Assembly (NCBI GenBank): GCA_009937445.1
Contig: JAACFM010000005.1
Coordinates: 1-55,147 of the forward strand
Direction of reading: 5' to 3'
Source of the DNA: Gammaproteobacteria bacterium
GTDB lineage: Bacteria > Pseudomonadota > Gammaproteobacteria > Steroidobacterales > Woeseiaceae
Length of the DNA: 55,147 nt
The notes under the pieces are model-generated. The model saw only the letters and a list, made by a program, of their open reading frames with translations, was not told the origin of the DNA and ran no database searches. Every line of letters begins with the position of its first letter. Positions within the stretch are counted from its first letter, which is position 1. Shown in pieces: positions 1 through 8,871 of this stretch. A program made the translations under genes and the position numbers.

Positions 1-248
1 TGGAGAAAAGCGCAGCACTGATGACAGCATTGAAAGTGATCGAGCTTTGGGAGTGGCAGCACTGTGAGTATGAAGCAGGAATGCTCAAACGGGAAACGCT
101 GCCGGTGGATTCGTGGCGACTGTGGTACCACGGTAAAGGACAGAGCCCGGTGCCAATTCAGGAAATATGGGCGCTGCGAAAGGAAGTTATGAATCCCAAA
201 TTCGTGCAGTTCTTTGAAGAAAATATTGTACAACATCAATTATCGTAG
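1..248 (+). CDS. C-terminal end of an unidentified protein (5' truncated)
   Basis: The reading frame is open from the left window edge (codons from position 3) to a TAG at 246-248. An internal ATG lies at 21, but the open frame upstream suggests this is the tail of a longer protein. The visible residues are rich in Trp, Glu and charged residues (VIELWEWQHCEYEAG near the edge) and show no domain I recognise. The stop lies 21 bases before the start of the sulfotransferase-like gene, so the two may be co-transcribed. Function unknown. Confidence 0.5.
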   Translation, partial: EKSAALMTALKVIELWEWQHCEYEAGMLKRETLPVDSWRLWYHGKGQSPVPIQEIWALRKEVMNPKFVQFFEENIVQHQLS

Positions 249-257
249 GGTGTCTGC

Positions 258-264
258 AGGAGGA
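258..264 (+). promoter_or_regulatory. Strong Shine-Dalgarno site for the sulfotransferase-like gene
   Basis: AGGAGGA ends 5 bases before the ATG at 270, which supports that start over the second ATG at 276. Confidence 0.7.
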
Positions 265-269
265 CGTAT

Positions 270-893
270 ATGACTATGAAAGTAATCGGGGCAGGCGTTG
301 GACGTACAGGAACCTATTCCCTGAAGCTTGCCATTAATCGACTTGAACTGGGTCCATGTCACCACATGGAAGAAGTTCTCCACGCAATGGACGTTCAGGT
401 ACCGCTTTGGTCGGCAGCTGCAGCTGGAGATCCGGACTGGTCGACGATCTTTCATGGGTACCAGAGCGCTGTGGATTGGCCCACAGCTTGTTTTTTCCGC
501 GAACTGGTCCGGGAGTTTCCGGCAGCCAAATTCGTATTGACGCAGCGTGACCCGGAAAGATGGGCAGACAGCTTTGGTGGAACGATTTACAAGTTGCTGG
601 CGGGGAGAGCCGAGGCGCCACCCGAGATGAGTGCCTGGCTTGAAATGGCGAGTGATGTCATCACCCAGAGCGGTTTTCCTGCCGGTCTTGATCGCGATGG
701 GTTGGCCGAGGCATTTATCGCCCATAACGAAGCTGTCAAAGCCGCGATCCCGGCCCGTCAGCTACTTGAGTTTGAGGTCAAGGATGGCTGGGGGCCACTC
801 TGTGACTTCCTGGATAAGCCAGTTCCAGACGAGGCGTTTCCACGCACCAATCATCGCGAGGAATTCTGGGATCGTGTCAATGGCAAGCTCTGA
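270..893 (+). CDS. Sulfotransferase-fold family protein
   Basis: A 207-residue protein of the small sulfotransferase-like family (P-loop fold; PAPS-dependent transfer is expected for active members). The N-terminus has GAGVGRTGTYSLKLAI, the position of the 5'-phosphosulfate-binding loop. Near residue 90 KFVLTQRDPERWADSF matches the 3'-phosphate-binding region of these enzymes. Length is typical of the single-domain bacterial and fungal members often annotated simply as sulfotransferase family protein. The acceptor substrate cannot be inferred. The start is fixed by the AGGAGGA at 258-264. It converges with the MFS gene, with 14 bases between the two stops. Confidence 0.8.
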   Translation: MTMKVIGAGVGRTGTYSLKLAINRLELGPCHHMEEVLHAMDVQVPLWSAAAAGDPDWSTIFHGYQSAVDWPTACFFRELVREFPAAKFVLTQRDPERWADSFGGTIYKLLAGRAEAPPEMSAWLEMASDVITQSGFPAGLDRDGLAEAFIAHNEAVKAAIPARQLLEFEVKDGWGPLCDFLDKPVPDEAFPRTNHREEFWDRVNGKL

Positions 894-907
894 AAGCAGT
901 AAGCGTT

Positions 908-2134
908 TTACGAGGCGTTAGTTTGAGGCTGCCGCCGGCGCAGAAAAATCGATACAACCGCCATGGCTCCCGCGGCCAGCAAACAGTAAGCGCCGATAAA
1001 TTTCATTTGTGTTGGCAGCGCCAGGCCCATATCGATCAACGTCCCGGTTAAGCCGGGGCCCGCGGCGGTTGCCAGCACAACCGCCGAAACGGTCACAGAT
1101 CGAATAGAACCCAGATAGACAACACCGTAAATTTCCGGCCACAAAGAACCGAAGAGTGTCGACGAAATACCGTAACTTATCCCCAGCAGCACCATGATGA
1201 TGTAGAGCGAATAGGCCGGTCCACCGACAGAGATCGCGAAACAGGCGGCCGACAAGGGAAGAAGGAAATAGGGTAATACCCTGGTCGCCCCGACCCGATC
1301 TATGATCGCGCCCGTTACCAGCGCACAAGCGACTGTAATCAGCGCCAGTACTATCAGCGATTGAGCGAACAGTTGCGGCGGCCAATCGTTGAACGCTGTC
1401 ATGTAGTTTTGATGATAGAAAACGGTGGTGCCGACGAAACCCGGACCAAGCACCCCGATCAGCAAGACCCAGAAAACCGGATCGCGCACGACTTCCCGGC
1501 GTGTCCAGCTTCGCACATGACGTGATGGCTGGTCCGCTTTCGCCTCGTGTCCGTGCGGTTCACGGGGCTTGCGATAGGCCCAATAGGAAAACGGCAACCC
1601 CACTACGAGCAGTGCAACAGCGCCAGCGATCCACCCTGCTTGATAACCGTAGGCAATTGCTATCGCCGAAAAGGCCAGTGGCAGAGTCGCTTCTCCACCT
1701 TGATGACCCAGCACGACCAACGAGACTGCCCTTCCTCTCTCGACCGCGAACCAGCGTCCGGTCGCTGTCAGTGCCATATGCGTCATCATTCCCTGACCAA
1801 AAAGACGCAGCAGGAAAATGGCTGTAATCAACACCAGTAATGAGGACGCATATCCTGCCATTAGCGTCGCAGCCGCCAGCGTTGGGACAACGAACGCGAT
1901 CATCCTGTGGGCTGGTATGGAATCGACCAGGCGCCCCAGAAAAGGAAGGCAAACTGCGCTTCCCAACGTGGCAAACATATAGATACGACCGATTTGTCCG
2001 TGGCTGAGATCAAAGGTCGCCTGCCATTCGGCAATCGATGCAGAGATGAAGTAGGTCTGCCCGAAACTGGAAAAAAATGTCAGCACGAATCCGCCGGCTA
2101 TCCAGCGGAAATTGTTCCTGATGAACTTCAACAT
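908..2134 (-). CDS. MFS transporter
   Basis: About 408 residues of alternating hydrophobic segments typical of a 12-helix major facilitator. It shows the conserved loop between helices 2 and 3 (GRLVDSIPAHRM) and the corresponding loop in the second half (GAIIDRVGATRVLP). The frame extends upstream to 2275, but that extension overlaps the end of dbpA and is hydrophilic; the ATG at 2134 (MLKFIRNNFRW) sits 4 bases after the dbpA stop and begins just before the first helix, so I use it. It is the last gene of a tight minus-strand run (methyltransferase, amidohydrolase, dbpA, transporter) and may import or export a compound handled by that run. The substrate is not identifiable. Confidence 0.8.
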   Translation of the reverse strand: MLKFIRNNFRWIAGGFVLTFFSSFGQTYFISASIAEWQATFDLSHGQIGRIYMFATLGSAVCLPFLGRLVDSIPAHRMIAFVVPTLAAATLMAGYASSLLVLITAIFLLRLFGQGMMTHMALTATGRWFAVERGRAVSLVVLGHQGGEATLPLAFSAIAIAYGYQAGWIAGAVALLVVGLPFSYWAYRKPREPHGHEAKADQPSRHVRSWTRREVVRDPVFWVLLIGVLGPGFVGTTVFYHQNYMTAFNDWPPQLFAQSLIVLALITVACALVTGAIIDRVGATRVLPYFLLPLSAACFAISVGGPAYSLYIIMVLLGISYGISSTLFGSLWPEIYGVVYLGSIRSVTVSAVVLATAAGPGLTGTLIDMGLALPTQMKFIGAYCLLAAGAMAVVSIFLRRRQPQTNAS

Positions 2135-2138
2135 GGCG

Positions 2139-3524
2139 CTATCGTCGGACTCGCGCGCGGTACTTTCTGCCTTTGATAGGTCGATCGCTGAGTTGCCGCT
2201 GCGCTTTTTGCGCATACTGATTCTGTACGGCAACATAGCCGTATGAATCAAACAGGTCGATTGATCCAACGGCATCGCCTGGAATTGTGCCCTGCGCCGT
2301 CAACGCACCCAATAAGTCTCCCGGTCGCAGTTTATTCTTCCGTCCGCCGCTAATCTGTATTGTCGTCATCTTCGGGTTTAGCGCATCATCACCGCGCTTA
2401 GCATCGGGAATACCGCGCTTCTGCAGCAGCGCATCGGGAAGCGCTTTTTCAATCTCTTCCAGTCGCCACATTTCGCGATCTTCAACCAGACTCACGGCGA
2501 CACCCGTCTTGCCCGCGCGCCCCGTTCTTCCAATGCGGTGCACGTAGATCTCTGCCTGAGGTGGCAATTCATAGTTGAAAACAGCATCGATATCTTTTAC
2601 ATCCAGACCGCGCGCCGCAACGTCCGTAGCGATCAGCACACTCGCGCTTCGATTTGAGAATCGCACCAACACCTGATTTCGTTGTGCCTGATCCAGATCG
2701 CCATGCAGCGCAATCGCAACAATTCTCTCTCGCTGCAGATAATCAGCGACTTCGGCACAATCGATCTTGGTATTACAAAACACCAGGTTGAGTTCCCCGC
2801 CCCACGCACGCAGGACTCGAAGTAACTCTGCGTTTCGGTTTTCACGAGTCACCGAACACCAGGTCTGCGTAATCTGCGCCGGCTGCTCGTCGTCGGTAAC
2901 ATCAACGATAATCGGATCGCGCTGCACTCTCGCACTCATTTCGGCAATGGCGTCCGGATACGTCGCACTGAATAACAGCGTTTGGCGTTTGCTCGGCACG
3001 AAAGCAAGGATCGCAGCCAGTTCGTCCATGAAGCCCATGTCCAGCATTCGATCTGCCTCGTCGAGGACAAATGTCTGCAGGTCCGAAAGGTCGATGACAC
3101 CGCCGCGCAGGTGCTTGTGCACACGGCCGGGTGTGCCGACAATAATGTGCGGACTGCGCTGCAGGGACGCCGTTTGATCTCGCAGCGGAGAGCCGCCACA
3201 CACACTCAGAATTTTGATGTTGGGAATCGCCCGCGCCAGTCGACGAAGCTCTTTGGAGACCTGGTCGGCCAGCTCTCGTGTCGGGCATAAGACGAGTCCC
3301 TGAGTTTTGAACATCGCGACGTCCAGCCTGGTTAGCAAACCCAGACCAAATGCTGCTGTTTTTCCGCTGCCCGTCTTGGCACGCGCTAGCACGTCCTTGC
3401 CTTCGATTAGCGGTGGTAGTGTCTTGGCCTGAACCAGGGTCATCTCGACATAGCCAAGATCGGCCAGATTACCCAGCAGTTCTGGCTTCAGGTCGAGGGT
3501 GCTGAAATCGCTAGAGTCTGACAT
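2139..3524 (-). CDS. dbpA: ATP-dependent RNA helicase DbpA
   Basis: A 461-residue DEAD-box helicase. Visible motifs are motif I (ARAKTGSGKT), motif II (VLDEADRMLDMGF), motif III (SAT), the second RecA domain (IATDVAARGLDVKDID) and motif VI (HRIGRTGRAG). The last roughly 75 residues (KMTTIQISGGRKNKLRPGD onward) form the DbpA-type RNA-binding domain, which in E. coli DbpA recognises 23S rRNA hairpin 92 during large-subunit assembly. Length matches DbpA. It is embedded in a metabolic gene run: 5 bases after the amidohydrolase stop and 4 bases before the MFS start. Confidence 0.93.
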   Translation of the reverse strand: MSDSSDFSTLDLKPELLGNLADLGYVEMTLVQAKTLPPLIEGKDVLARAKTGSGKTAAFGLGLLTRLDVAMFKTQGLVLCPTRELADQVSKELRRLARAIPNIKILSVCGGSPLRDQTASLQRSPHIIVGTPGRVHKHLRGGVIDLSDLQTFVLDEADRMLDMGFMDELAAILAFVPSKRQTLLFSATYPDAIAEMSARVQRDPIIVDVTDDEQPAQITQTWCSVTRENRNAELLRVLRAWGGELNLVFCNTKIDCAEVADYLQRERIVAIALHGDLDQAQRNQVLVRFSNRSASVLIATDVAARGLDVKDIDAVFNYELPPQAEIYVHRIGRTGRAGKTGVAVSLVEDREMWRLEEIEKALPDALLQKRGIPDAKRGDDALNPKMTTIQISGGRKNKLRPGDLLGALTAQGTIPGDAVGSIDLFDSYGYVAVQNQYAQKAQRQLSDRPIKGRKYRARVRR

Positions 3525-3529
3525 CAGCT

Positions 3530-4810
3530 CTACTGCTTGTTCTTGTAGACAACGCCACCCTTCATCACGAAATCGACGTCTTCCAGCTCGCTGATGTCAG
3601 CAATCGGATCGCCGTGCACTGCAATAATATCTGCGAATTGTCCGGGCTCGATCTTGCCAACTTTGTCCGCCCAACCAAGGAGTTCGGCCGCCAATGAAGT
3701 CGCCGACATGATGGCCTGCTCCGGCGTCATACCAAAGCGAACTGCGCGGGCAAATTGTTTGCCATTATCACCGTGCGGATACACGCCGGAGTCTGTGGCA
3801 AAGACGACCTTGGCACCCATATTGACAGCGAGTGTGAAGCTCTGCCGCTGTACTGTGCCGACCTCATGTTCCTTGTTGATGTTTTCTTCTGGCACGCCAT
3901 TTGCCGGGCCCATCTCCAACGTGTACTCGGTATTGTAGATATCGATCGCGAAATAGGTGCCGCGGTCAATGCCCATCTGGATTGCTTCGCGGTCCAGAAA
4001 GCTCGCATGCTCGATAGAATCGACGCCGGCAGTAATGGCTCTCTTGATGCCTTCATTTCCGTGCGCGTGGGCGGCAACCTTGCGCCCGTGTGTGTGCGAC
4101 TCATCGACGATCGCCTGCATTTCTTCGAGCGTGTATTGCGTCATACCAACTTTGGTACCTTTCGAGAACACACCGCCGGTGCCACAAAATTTCGTCAGGT
4201 CGGTCCCGTATTTCACATTCTCCCGGACCTTTGCGCGTGCTTCCCAGGGACCATCCGCCACGCCATCGCTACGCTCATTAAACGATGCGTTCAGGGCATT
4301 GTTGTCGCAATGACCGCCGGTAATGCCGAGACTCGGCCCGGAAACAGCCATGCGCGGGCCCGGCACTTCGCCCGCATTGATGGCGTTACGCAATGCAACG
4401 TCAGCATAGTCGGGCGCACCCACATTTCTGATGGTTGTGAAGCCGGCCATGAGGGTCTTTTCAGCGTTCACGACACCGCCAATCGTCGCCCGGTGCGGGG
4501 ACTGGAAATAACCGGCGAAGAAGTAGTTATCCAGATTGCCCACAACATGCGTATGCATATCCATCACGCCAGGCAAGACAAATGACGACGACAGATCGAT
4601 AACTTCCGCGCCATCCGGAATCTGCGTTCTGGAGTCACCAACCGCGATAATCTTGTCGTCTTCAACAACAATTACCGCATTTTTGCTGACCTTGCCGTTG
4701 CTTGAATCGAACAGCGAGCCGGCCTTGATGATCGTAATTTCACCAGCAACAGCCGACGTACTCAGTAGCGCGGCGACGAGAGCCGCGCCTACTATGGAAT
4801 TTCCTTGCAT
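3530..4810 (-). CDS. Secreted metal-dependent amidohydrolase
   Basis: A 426-residue amidohydrolase-superfamily enzyme of the imidazolonepropionase/Xaa-Pro dipeptidase-like type. Residues 1-22 form a signal peptide ending ...STSAVAG, so it should act in the periplasm. The metal site is seen as MDMHTH (HxH), HAHGNEGIKRAI and a following IEHASF, and the late catalytic Asp in FATDSGVYPHG. An AGAGGAT-like ribosome site (RC of 4817-4824) precedes the ATG. It lies 29 bases downstream of the methyltransferase gene and 5 bases upstream of dbpA. The family hydrolyses amide or peptide bonds such as N-acyl amino acids or X-Pro dipeptides; the substrate here is unknown. Confidence 0.85.
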   Translation of the reverse strand: MQGNSIVGAALVAALLSTSAVAGEITIIKAGSLFDSSNGKVSKNAVIVVEDDKIIAVGDSRTQIPDGAEVIDLSSSFVLPGVMDMHTHVVGNLDNYFFAGYFQSPHRATIGGVVNAEKTLMAGFTTIRNVGAPDYADVALRNAINAGEVPGPRMAVSGPSLGITGGHCDNNALNASFNERSDGVADGPWEARAKVRENVKYGTDLTKFCGTGGVFSKGTKVGMTQYTLEEMQAIVDESHTHGRKVAAHAHGNEGIKRAITAGVDSIEHASFLDREAIQMGIDRGTYFAIDIYNTEYTLEMGPANGVPEENINKEHEVGTVQRQSFTLAVNMGAKVVFATDSGVYPHGDNGKQFARAVRFGMTPEQAIMSATSLAAELLGWADKVGKIEPGQFADIIAVHGDPIADISELEDVDFVMKGGVVYKNKQ

Positions 4811-4839
4811 TGGAACTATCCTCTTAGGGTACGACCACC

Positions 4840-6384
4840 CTATCGCATCTTCTCTCGCGGTAGTTGAATACTTAGCCGCGAACGGATCTCTGCGTCTATC
4901 TGCTCGGAAATGTGCTGCGGGCGACTGCCAGCGAGAATCTCTTCAACTTTCTTCTTCGCCCGCTGCAATACATCGGTCGATCCCTGTTCGGCCCAGTCCT
5001 TCGGGCTCAGCCGATCGCCCACTTCCGGGTAAACATAGTCGCGCTTCATCAGGTTGAGGGTTTGGTCGTGACCCAGGTAATGAACGGGCCCCTCCAGACA
5101 AACTTCCCGCATCGTTTCGAAAGACAGGCTGTCCGCATTCACCTCAATACCGCGAATCGTGCGATTGATAGCGCCGAGCATATCGTTATCGATAACGTAG
5201 CCTTCAAGGCTGGTTCCCAAGAGACTCCCCTGCATGCCCGCGGATTCGTATACAAGATTGGCGCCGCAGTGACCTGCCAGCGTGTTGGTATAGCCTTTCT
5301 CATAACCTGACTGCGCGTCGGGTATCTTCGAGTCAGCCATGCCAGCCGCTATTCCGGTCGGCAGATCATAGTGCCGCCCCATCTGACCACACGCAGCCAT
5401 CAATACCGCCTGTTCTCCGCTACCGCCGCTCATGGCACCGGTTCTGAGATCGGAAACAAATGGCCAGGTACCAAAAATCGCCGGATGCTTCGGTGCCAGA
5501 AGATTGACGTACACGAGGCCCGCAAGAACTTCTGCAACTTCCTGCACGACGGCCCCGGCCAGAGACGCCGGACTGGTCGCGCCCGCCTGACCGGCAGCGA
5601 GTAATAAAATAGGCATCCCGCCGCGAACACAGGTCTCCATCACGTGGCAAGCGTCCTCCGCAAAACGCAGTGGCGGCACGACGAAGCAACACGACAGGCT
5701 CGCGAACGGTCGCTCACGCCACTTATCTTCACCGCCGGCAATCATGTGCAGCATGGAGAGACCGGCTTCCGCATTTTCCGGCTTGATAAAACTCAGGCCG
5801 ATGTGCTTGCTGGTTCCGGATGCACACGCATAAGCGGTGTTGATGTCCATATCCATGGACGACGCCATGTCCCGCGGAACCAGTGATCGCTGATAGAAAT
5901 GAATGTGGTCCATCTCGTTGACAATGCAGGCGACGTCATAGAGATCAGACAGTGTCGATTCACGATACTCCCGCGTTTCGCAGTCCACCATGTGCACCGC
6001 GGCCCCGGCAGTACCGAAGTGGGTACTCGTACCGCTGAGCAGCATGTCGTATTTGGGGTCCTGGCCGAAAAGGGTGATGTTGCGGGCGGCGTTGGCGATG
6101 GTATCTTCGACCAGAGCGCGCGGGAACAAAAGGCGACCTTCGTCCGAGTAGCTGCCGCCAGCAGCCGTTACCAGTTCGATGCTGCTCGGTATCGCATTCG
6201 CCAGACCGATCTTTTCCAAGACATCCAGAACCGCGCTATGGATTAGCTCAACATCAGTTTCGGACAGCGGTTGGTAGCGACCGCTGGACATACCCGGACG
6301 CACCGCCCTTTCTTCGTCCGGCGTTGGCGCTGCATGGAGCGCCTTGCGAGCCGCGCGACCTCCTCTACGACGAGTATCAGCCAT
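4840..6384 (-). CDS. MttB-family (trimethylamine methyltransferase-like) protein, non-pyrrolysine type
   Basis: A 514-residue TIM-barrel protein of the COG5598/MttB family. Recognisable parts are an Arg/Ala-rich N-terminus followed by MSSGRYQPLSETDVELIHSA, and the body with ITLFGQDPKYDM, GTAGAAVHMVDCETREYR and AGHCGANLVYESAGMQGS. Archaeal MttB carries pyrrolysine encoded by an in-frame amber codon; this frame reads straight through without one, so it belongs to the non-Pyl group, whose characterised members demethylate quaternary amines such as glycine betaine, carnitine or proline betaine using a corrinoid protein. No corrinoid-binding protein or reactivase is visible in the window. It is the first gene of the minus-strand run and is divergent from two FAD/GcvT dehydrogenases, which strongly suggests a methylated-amine role. 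Confidence 0.87.
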   Translation of the reverse strand: MADTRRRGGRAARKALHAAPTPDEERAVRPGMSSGRYQPLSETDVELIHSAVLDVLEKIGLANAIPSSIELVTAAGGSYSDEGRLLFPRALVEDTIANAARNITLFGQDPKYDMLLSGTSTHFGTAGAAVHMVDCETREYRESTLSDLYDVACIVNEMDHIHFYQRSLVPRDMASSMDMDINTAYACASGTSKHIGLSFIKPENAEAGLSMLHMIAGGEDKWRERPFASLSCCFVVPPLRFAEDACHVMETCVRGGMPILLLAAGQAGATSPASLAGAVVQEVAEVLAGLVYVNLLAPKHPAIFGTWPFVSDLRTGAMSGGSGEQAVLMAACGQMGRHYDLPTGIAAGMADSKIPDAQSGYEKGYTNTLAGHCGANLVYESAGMQGSLLGTSLEGYVIDNDMLGAINRTIRGIEVNADSLSFETMREVCLEGPVHYLGHDQTLNLMKRDYVYPEVGDRLSPKDWAEQGSTDVLQRAKKKVEEILAGSRPQHISEQIDAEIRSRLSIQLPREKMR

Positions 6385-6423
6385 CTCTTGCCCTCAGTAA
6401 CGATTCTGCGCAAGATAGCTGTA

Positions 6424-6440
6424 GATCAACTGATGATCAA
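6424..6440. promoter_or_regulatory. Direct repeat GATCAA x2, 11-base period, in the divergent promoter region
   Basis: GATCAA at 6424-6429 and again at 6435-6440, one helical turn apart. They lie just upstream of a TATAAT, where a -35 box would be. This layout suits a transcription factor binding site between the divergent methyltransferase and dehydrogenase genes. No regulator gene is adjacent. Confidence 0.35.
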
Positions 6441-6447
6441 TCAAAAC

Positions 6448-6453
6448 TATAAT
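6448..6453 (+). promoter_or_regulatory. Putative -10 box (TATAAT) for the dehydrogenase operon
   Basis: A perfect TATAAT 18 bases before the ATG at 6471, with no recognisable -35 hexamer at 16-18 bases upstream. A GAGGGAG ribosome site follows. The missing -35 suggests an activator-dependent promoter using the GATCAA repeats. Confidence 0.4.
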
Positions 6454-6470
6454 CATTTGAGGGAGCTCGC

Positions 6471-8870
6471 ATGACCACACATGCTCGAATCGCCATCGTA
6501 GGTGGCGGCATAATGGGTGCCGGACTGCTGTATCACCTTGCAGAACAAGGATGTAGCGATGCCATATTGATCGAAAAAGGCGAGCTGACTTCCGGCTCTA
6601 CCTGGCATGCCGCAGGCCAATGCCCGAGCTTCGTCGGCAACTACAACCTCTCAAAAATTCATGCTTACACCATCGATCTCGCGAAGAAACTGGAGGACAT
6701 GACCGGCCAGAGTGTCAATTGGCATCAGAGCGGCGGCATTCGTCTTGCGACCAATCAGGAAGAGCTTGACTGGTTTCATTTCATCAAGGGCTTCGACGAC
6801 AACTGCGGATCAAAGACCGAGATTATCAGCGTTGATGAAATTCAACGCCTCCATCCGTTCCTGACAACCGACGGTGTACTCGCCGGTGCCCACACCACCA
6901 ACGACGGCCACATAGACCCGTCGAGCATGTGCCAGGCGCTCGCCAAGGCCGCCCGTAGCCTGGGCGCGAAAATCCAGCGGCACAACCGGGTAACGGACAT
7001 TCGCGCATTGCCGAGTGGCGAGTGGGAAGTCGCCACCGAAAAAGGCAACATTGTCGCCGAGATTGTCGTCAATGCGGCTGGTTGTTTTGCCCGAACCGTT
7101 GCACAGATGGTGGGCACTGACGTTCCGGTAACGAGTGTCGAGCATCAGTACGTGGTGACAGGACCCGTGCAGGAGTTCATCGACAGGGACGAAGAGGTCC
7201 CGGTCATACGAGACCCTTATGCGTCCTGCTATGTTCGGCAAGACCAGAACTCGGGTCTGATCGGCATCTATGAGAATATTGATCTCGCCGAGCCCTGGTT
7301 ACCCAGCGGCATACCGCCATGGGAATCGGACAGCGAGCTGTTTCCCGACAATCTCGAACGCATAATGCCGTGGCTGGAGCGAGCACTTGAGCGCATGCCA
7401 ATCCTCGCAGACGCCGGTATCCGCCGGGTTGTTAACGGCGCAATTACACACACACCCGATGGTTTACCCCTCCTCGGTCCTGCCGCCGGTATAAGAAACT
7501 ACTGGATGGCCTGCGGCTCGTCATTCGGCATCGCCCAGGGCGCTGGCTGCGGCAAATATCTGGCGCAGTGGATGCTCGACGGTGATGCAGAAATTAATAT
7601 GACCGGGTTCGATCCGCGTCGCTTTGGTGCCTATGCCGACGAGTCGTACACACGCGCAAAAGTGTTTCAGGATTACGGCAGAACCTATGCGTCCACGCTT
7701 CCCGGTGAAGAACTTCCCGCGGGCCGCCCAAGGCGCACCAGCCCCCTGTATACAACGCTCAAACAACACGGCTGTGTGTACACGGAAGGTTTCGGCTGGG
7801 AGAGGCCCAAGTGGTTCTCGCTCGACGGACGCGAAGAAGACTACAGTCATCGACGCAACAACATTTTCGACCTTATAGCCGCTGAATGCCGGGCGGTCCG
7901 CGAAGCAGCCGGACTTACGGACCTGAGCGGCTTCGCAAAATACGAGGTTTCGGGAGCGGATGCCGGTGATTATCTTGAGCGCGTTTTCGCCAACAAGATG
8001 CCGGGTAAAGTCGGGGGCATTACGCTCGCTCATTTCGTTTCGGCAAACGGCAGAATTGCGGGCGAAGCAACGGTCACCCGCATCGACGATAACGCTTACT
8101 ATATTTTGTCTGCCGCATCGGCCGAACTGCGGGATCTGGACCACCTGACCCAAGCCAAAAATGACGATGATGATGTCACGATCGAAAACGTGACCGATCA
8201 GCGCGGTGCTTTGGTCCTTGCCGGTCCGCGATCGCGAGACATCCTCGCGAAACTCACCGACGCCGATCTGTCCAATGAGGCATTTCCCTGGCTGACGTCC
8301 CAGGAAATCAGTATCAACGGTGCTCCTGTGCGCGCGCTGCGCGTCAACTATGTCGGTGAGCTGGGCTGGGAGTTGCATCCCGCAAACGAAACCATGAGCG
8401 GACTTTACGATGCGCTCTGGCAAGCGGGTAAAGATGCGGGCATTCGTGACGTCGGGCTCTATGCCGTCAATAGCCTGCGAATGGAAAAAGCCTACCGTGG
8501 CTGGGGCGCGGAACTGACAAATGAAGTGACTCTCACGGATGCCGACATGGCGCGCTTCGATCGCAGAAGCGACGCAGAAAAACAGCGCGACAAGAGCTGT
8601 GGATTTCGTCTGGTCTATCTGGACGTCGCGACCAGTGATTCAGATGTGCGCGGTGGCGAACCGGTTTACCTCGACGATCGGTGCATCGGCGTTACGACCT
8701 CCGGAGGCTATGGCCACCACGTCGGCAAGAGCCTCGCATTCGCCTACGTCGAAACAGATCATTCCAAAGCAGACACAAGGTTCGGTATCGACATGCTCGG
8801 TGAACGTTGCAATGCCGTCGTCTTATCCGAGCCCGTCTACGATCCCAAAAACCTGAAGCTCAAGAGCTGA
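6471..8870 (+). CDS. FAD-dependent dehydrogenase with GcvT domain (dimethylglycine/sarcosine dehydrogenase-like), first copy
   Basis: A 799-residue two-part enzyme. Residues 1 to about 400 are a DAO-type FAD domain (IVGGGIMGAG near residue 9). GSTWHAAG places His46 at the residue that carries covalently bound FAD in dimethylglycine dehydrogenase. Residues from about 420 form an aminomethyltransferase (GcvT) domain expected to bind tetrahydrofolate and capture the methyl group as 5,10-methylene-THF. In this copy the Asp that normally sits in the GGIxxD motif of the folate site is Glu532 (IAGEATV). The segment after VNSLRMEKAYRGW also departs from the usual TPLEAGL-type sequence. One base separates it from the next gene, a paralogue. 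Substrate: an N-methyl amine, not determinable from sequence. Confidence 0.85.
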   Translation: MTTHARIAIVGGGIMGAGLLYHLAEQGCSDAILIEKGELTSGSTWHAAGQCPSFVGNYNLSKIHAYTIDLAKKLEDMTGQSVNWHQSGGIRLATNQEELDWFHFIKGFDDNCGSKTEIISVDEIQRLHPFLTTDGVLAGAHTTNDGHIDPSSMCQALAKAARSLGAKIQRHNRVTDIRALPSGEWEVATEKGNIVAEIVVNAAGCFARTVAQMVGTDVPVTSVEHQYVVTGPVQEFIDRDEEVPVIRDPYASCYVRQDQNSGLIGIYENIDLAEPWLPSGIPPWESDSELFPDNLERIMPWLERALERMPILADAGIRRVVNGAITHTPDGLPLLGPAAGIRNYWMACGSSFGIAQGAGCGKYLAQWMLDGDAEINMTGFDPRRFGAYADESYTRAKVFQDYGRTYASTLPGEELPAGRPRRTSPLYTTLKQHGCVYTEGFGWERPKWFSLDGREEDYSHRRNNIFDLIAAECRAVREAAGLTDLSGFAKYEVSGADAGDYLERVFANKMPGKVGGITLAHFVSANGRIAGEATVTRIDDNAYYILSAASAELRDLDHLTQAKNDDDDVTIENVTDQRGALVLAGPRSRDILAKLTDADLSNEAFPWLTSQEISINGAPVRALRVNYVGELGWELHPANETMSGLYDALWQAGKDAGIRDVGLYAVNSLRMEKAYRGWGAELTNEVTLTDADMARFDRRSDAEKQRDKSCGFRLVYLDVATSDSDVRGGEPVYLDDRCIGVTTSGGYGHHVGKSLAFAYVETDHSKADTRFGIDMLGERCNAVVLSEPVYDPKNLKLKS

Positions 8871-8871
8871 G

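Noticed and set aside
3755-4585. Plus-strand open frame of 276 codons
   Set aside because: Lies wholly antisense to the amidohydrolase, whose motifs are clear; composition is that of a shadow frame.
4840-6384. Pyrrolysine-containing trimethylamine methyltransferase
   Set aside because: The frame has no in-frame amber codon in the body and no pyl genes are present, so the non-Pyl family is the right call.
7521-8423. Minus-strand open frame of 300 codons
   Set aside because: Antisense to the first FAD/GcvT dehydrogenase, with no recognisable domain.
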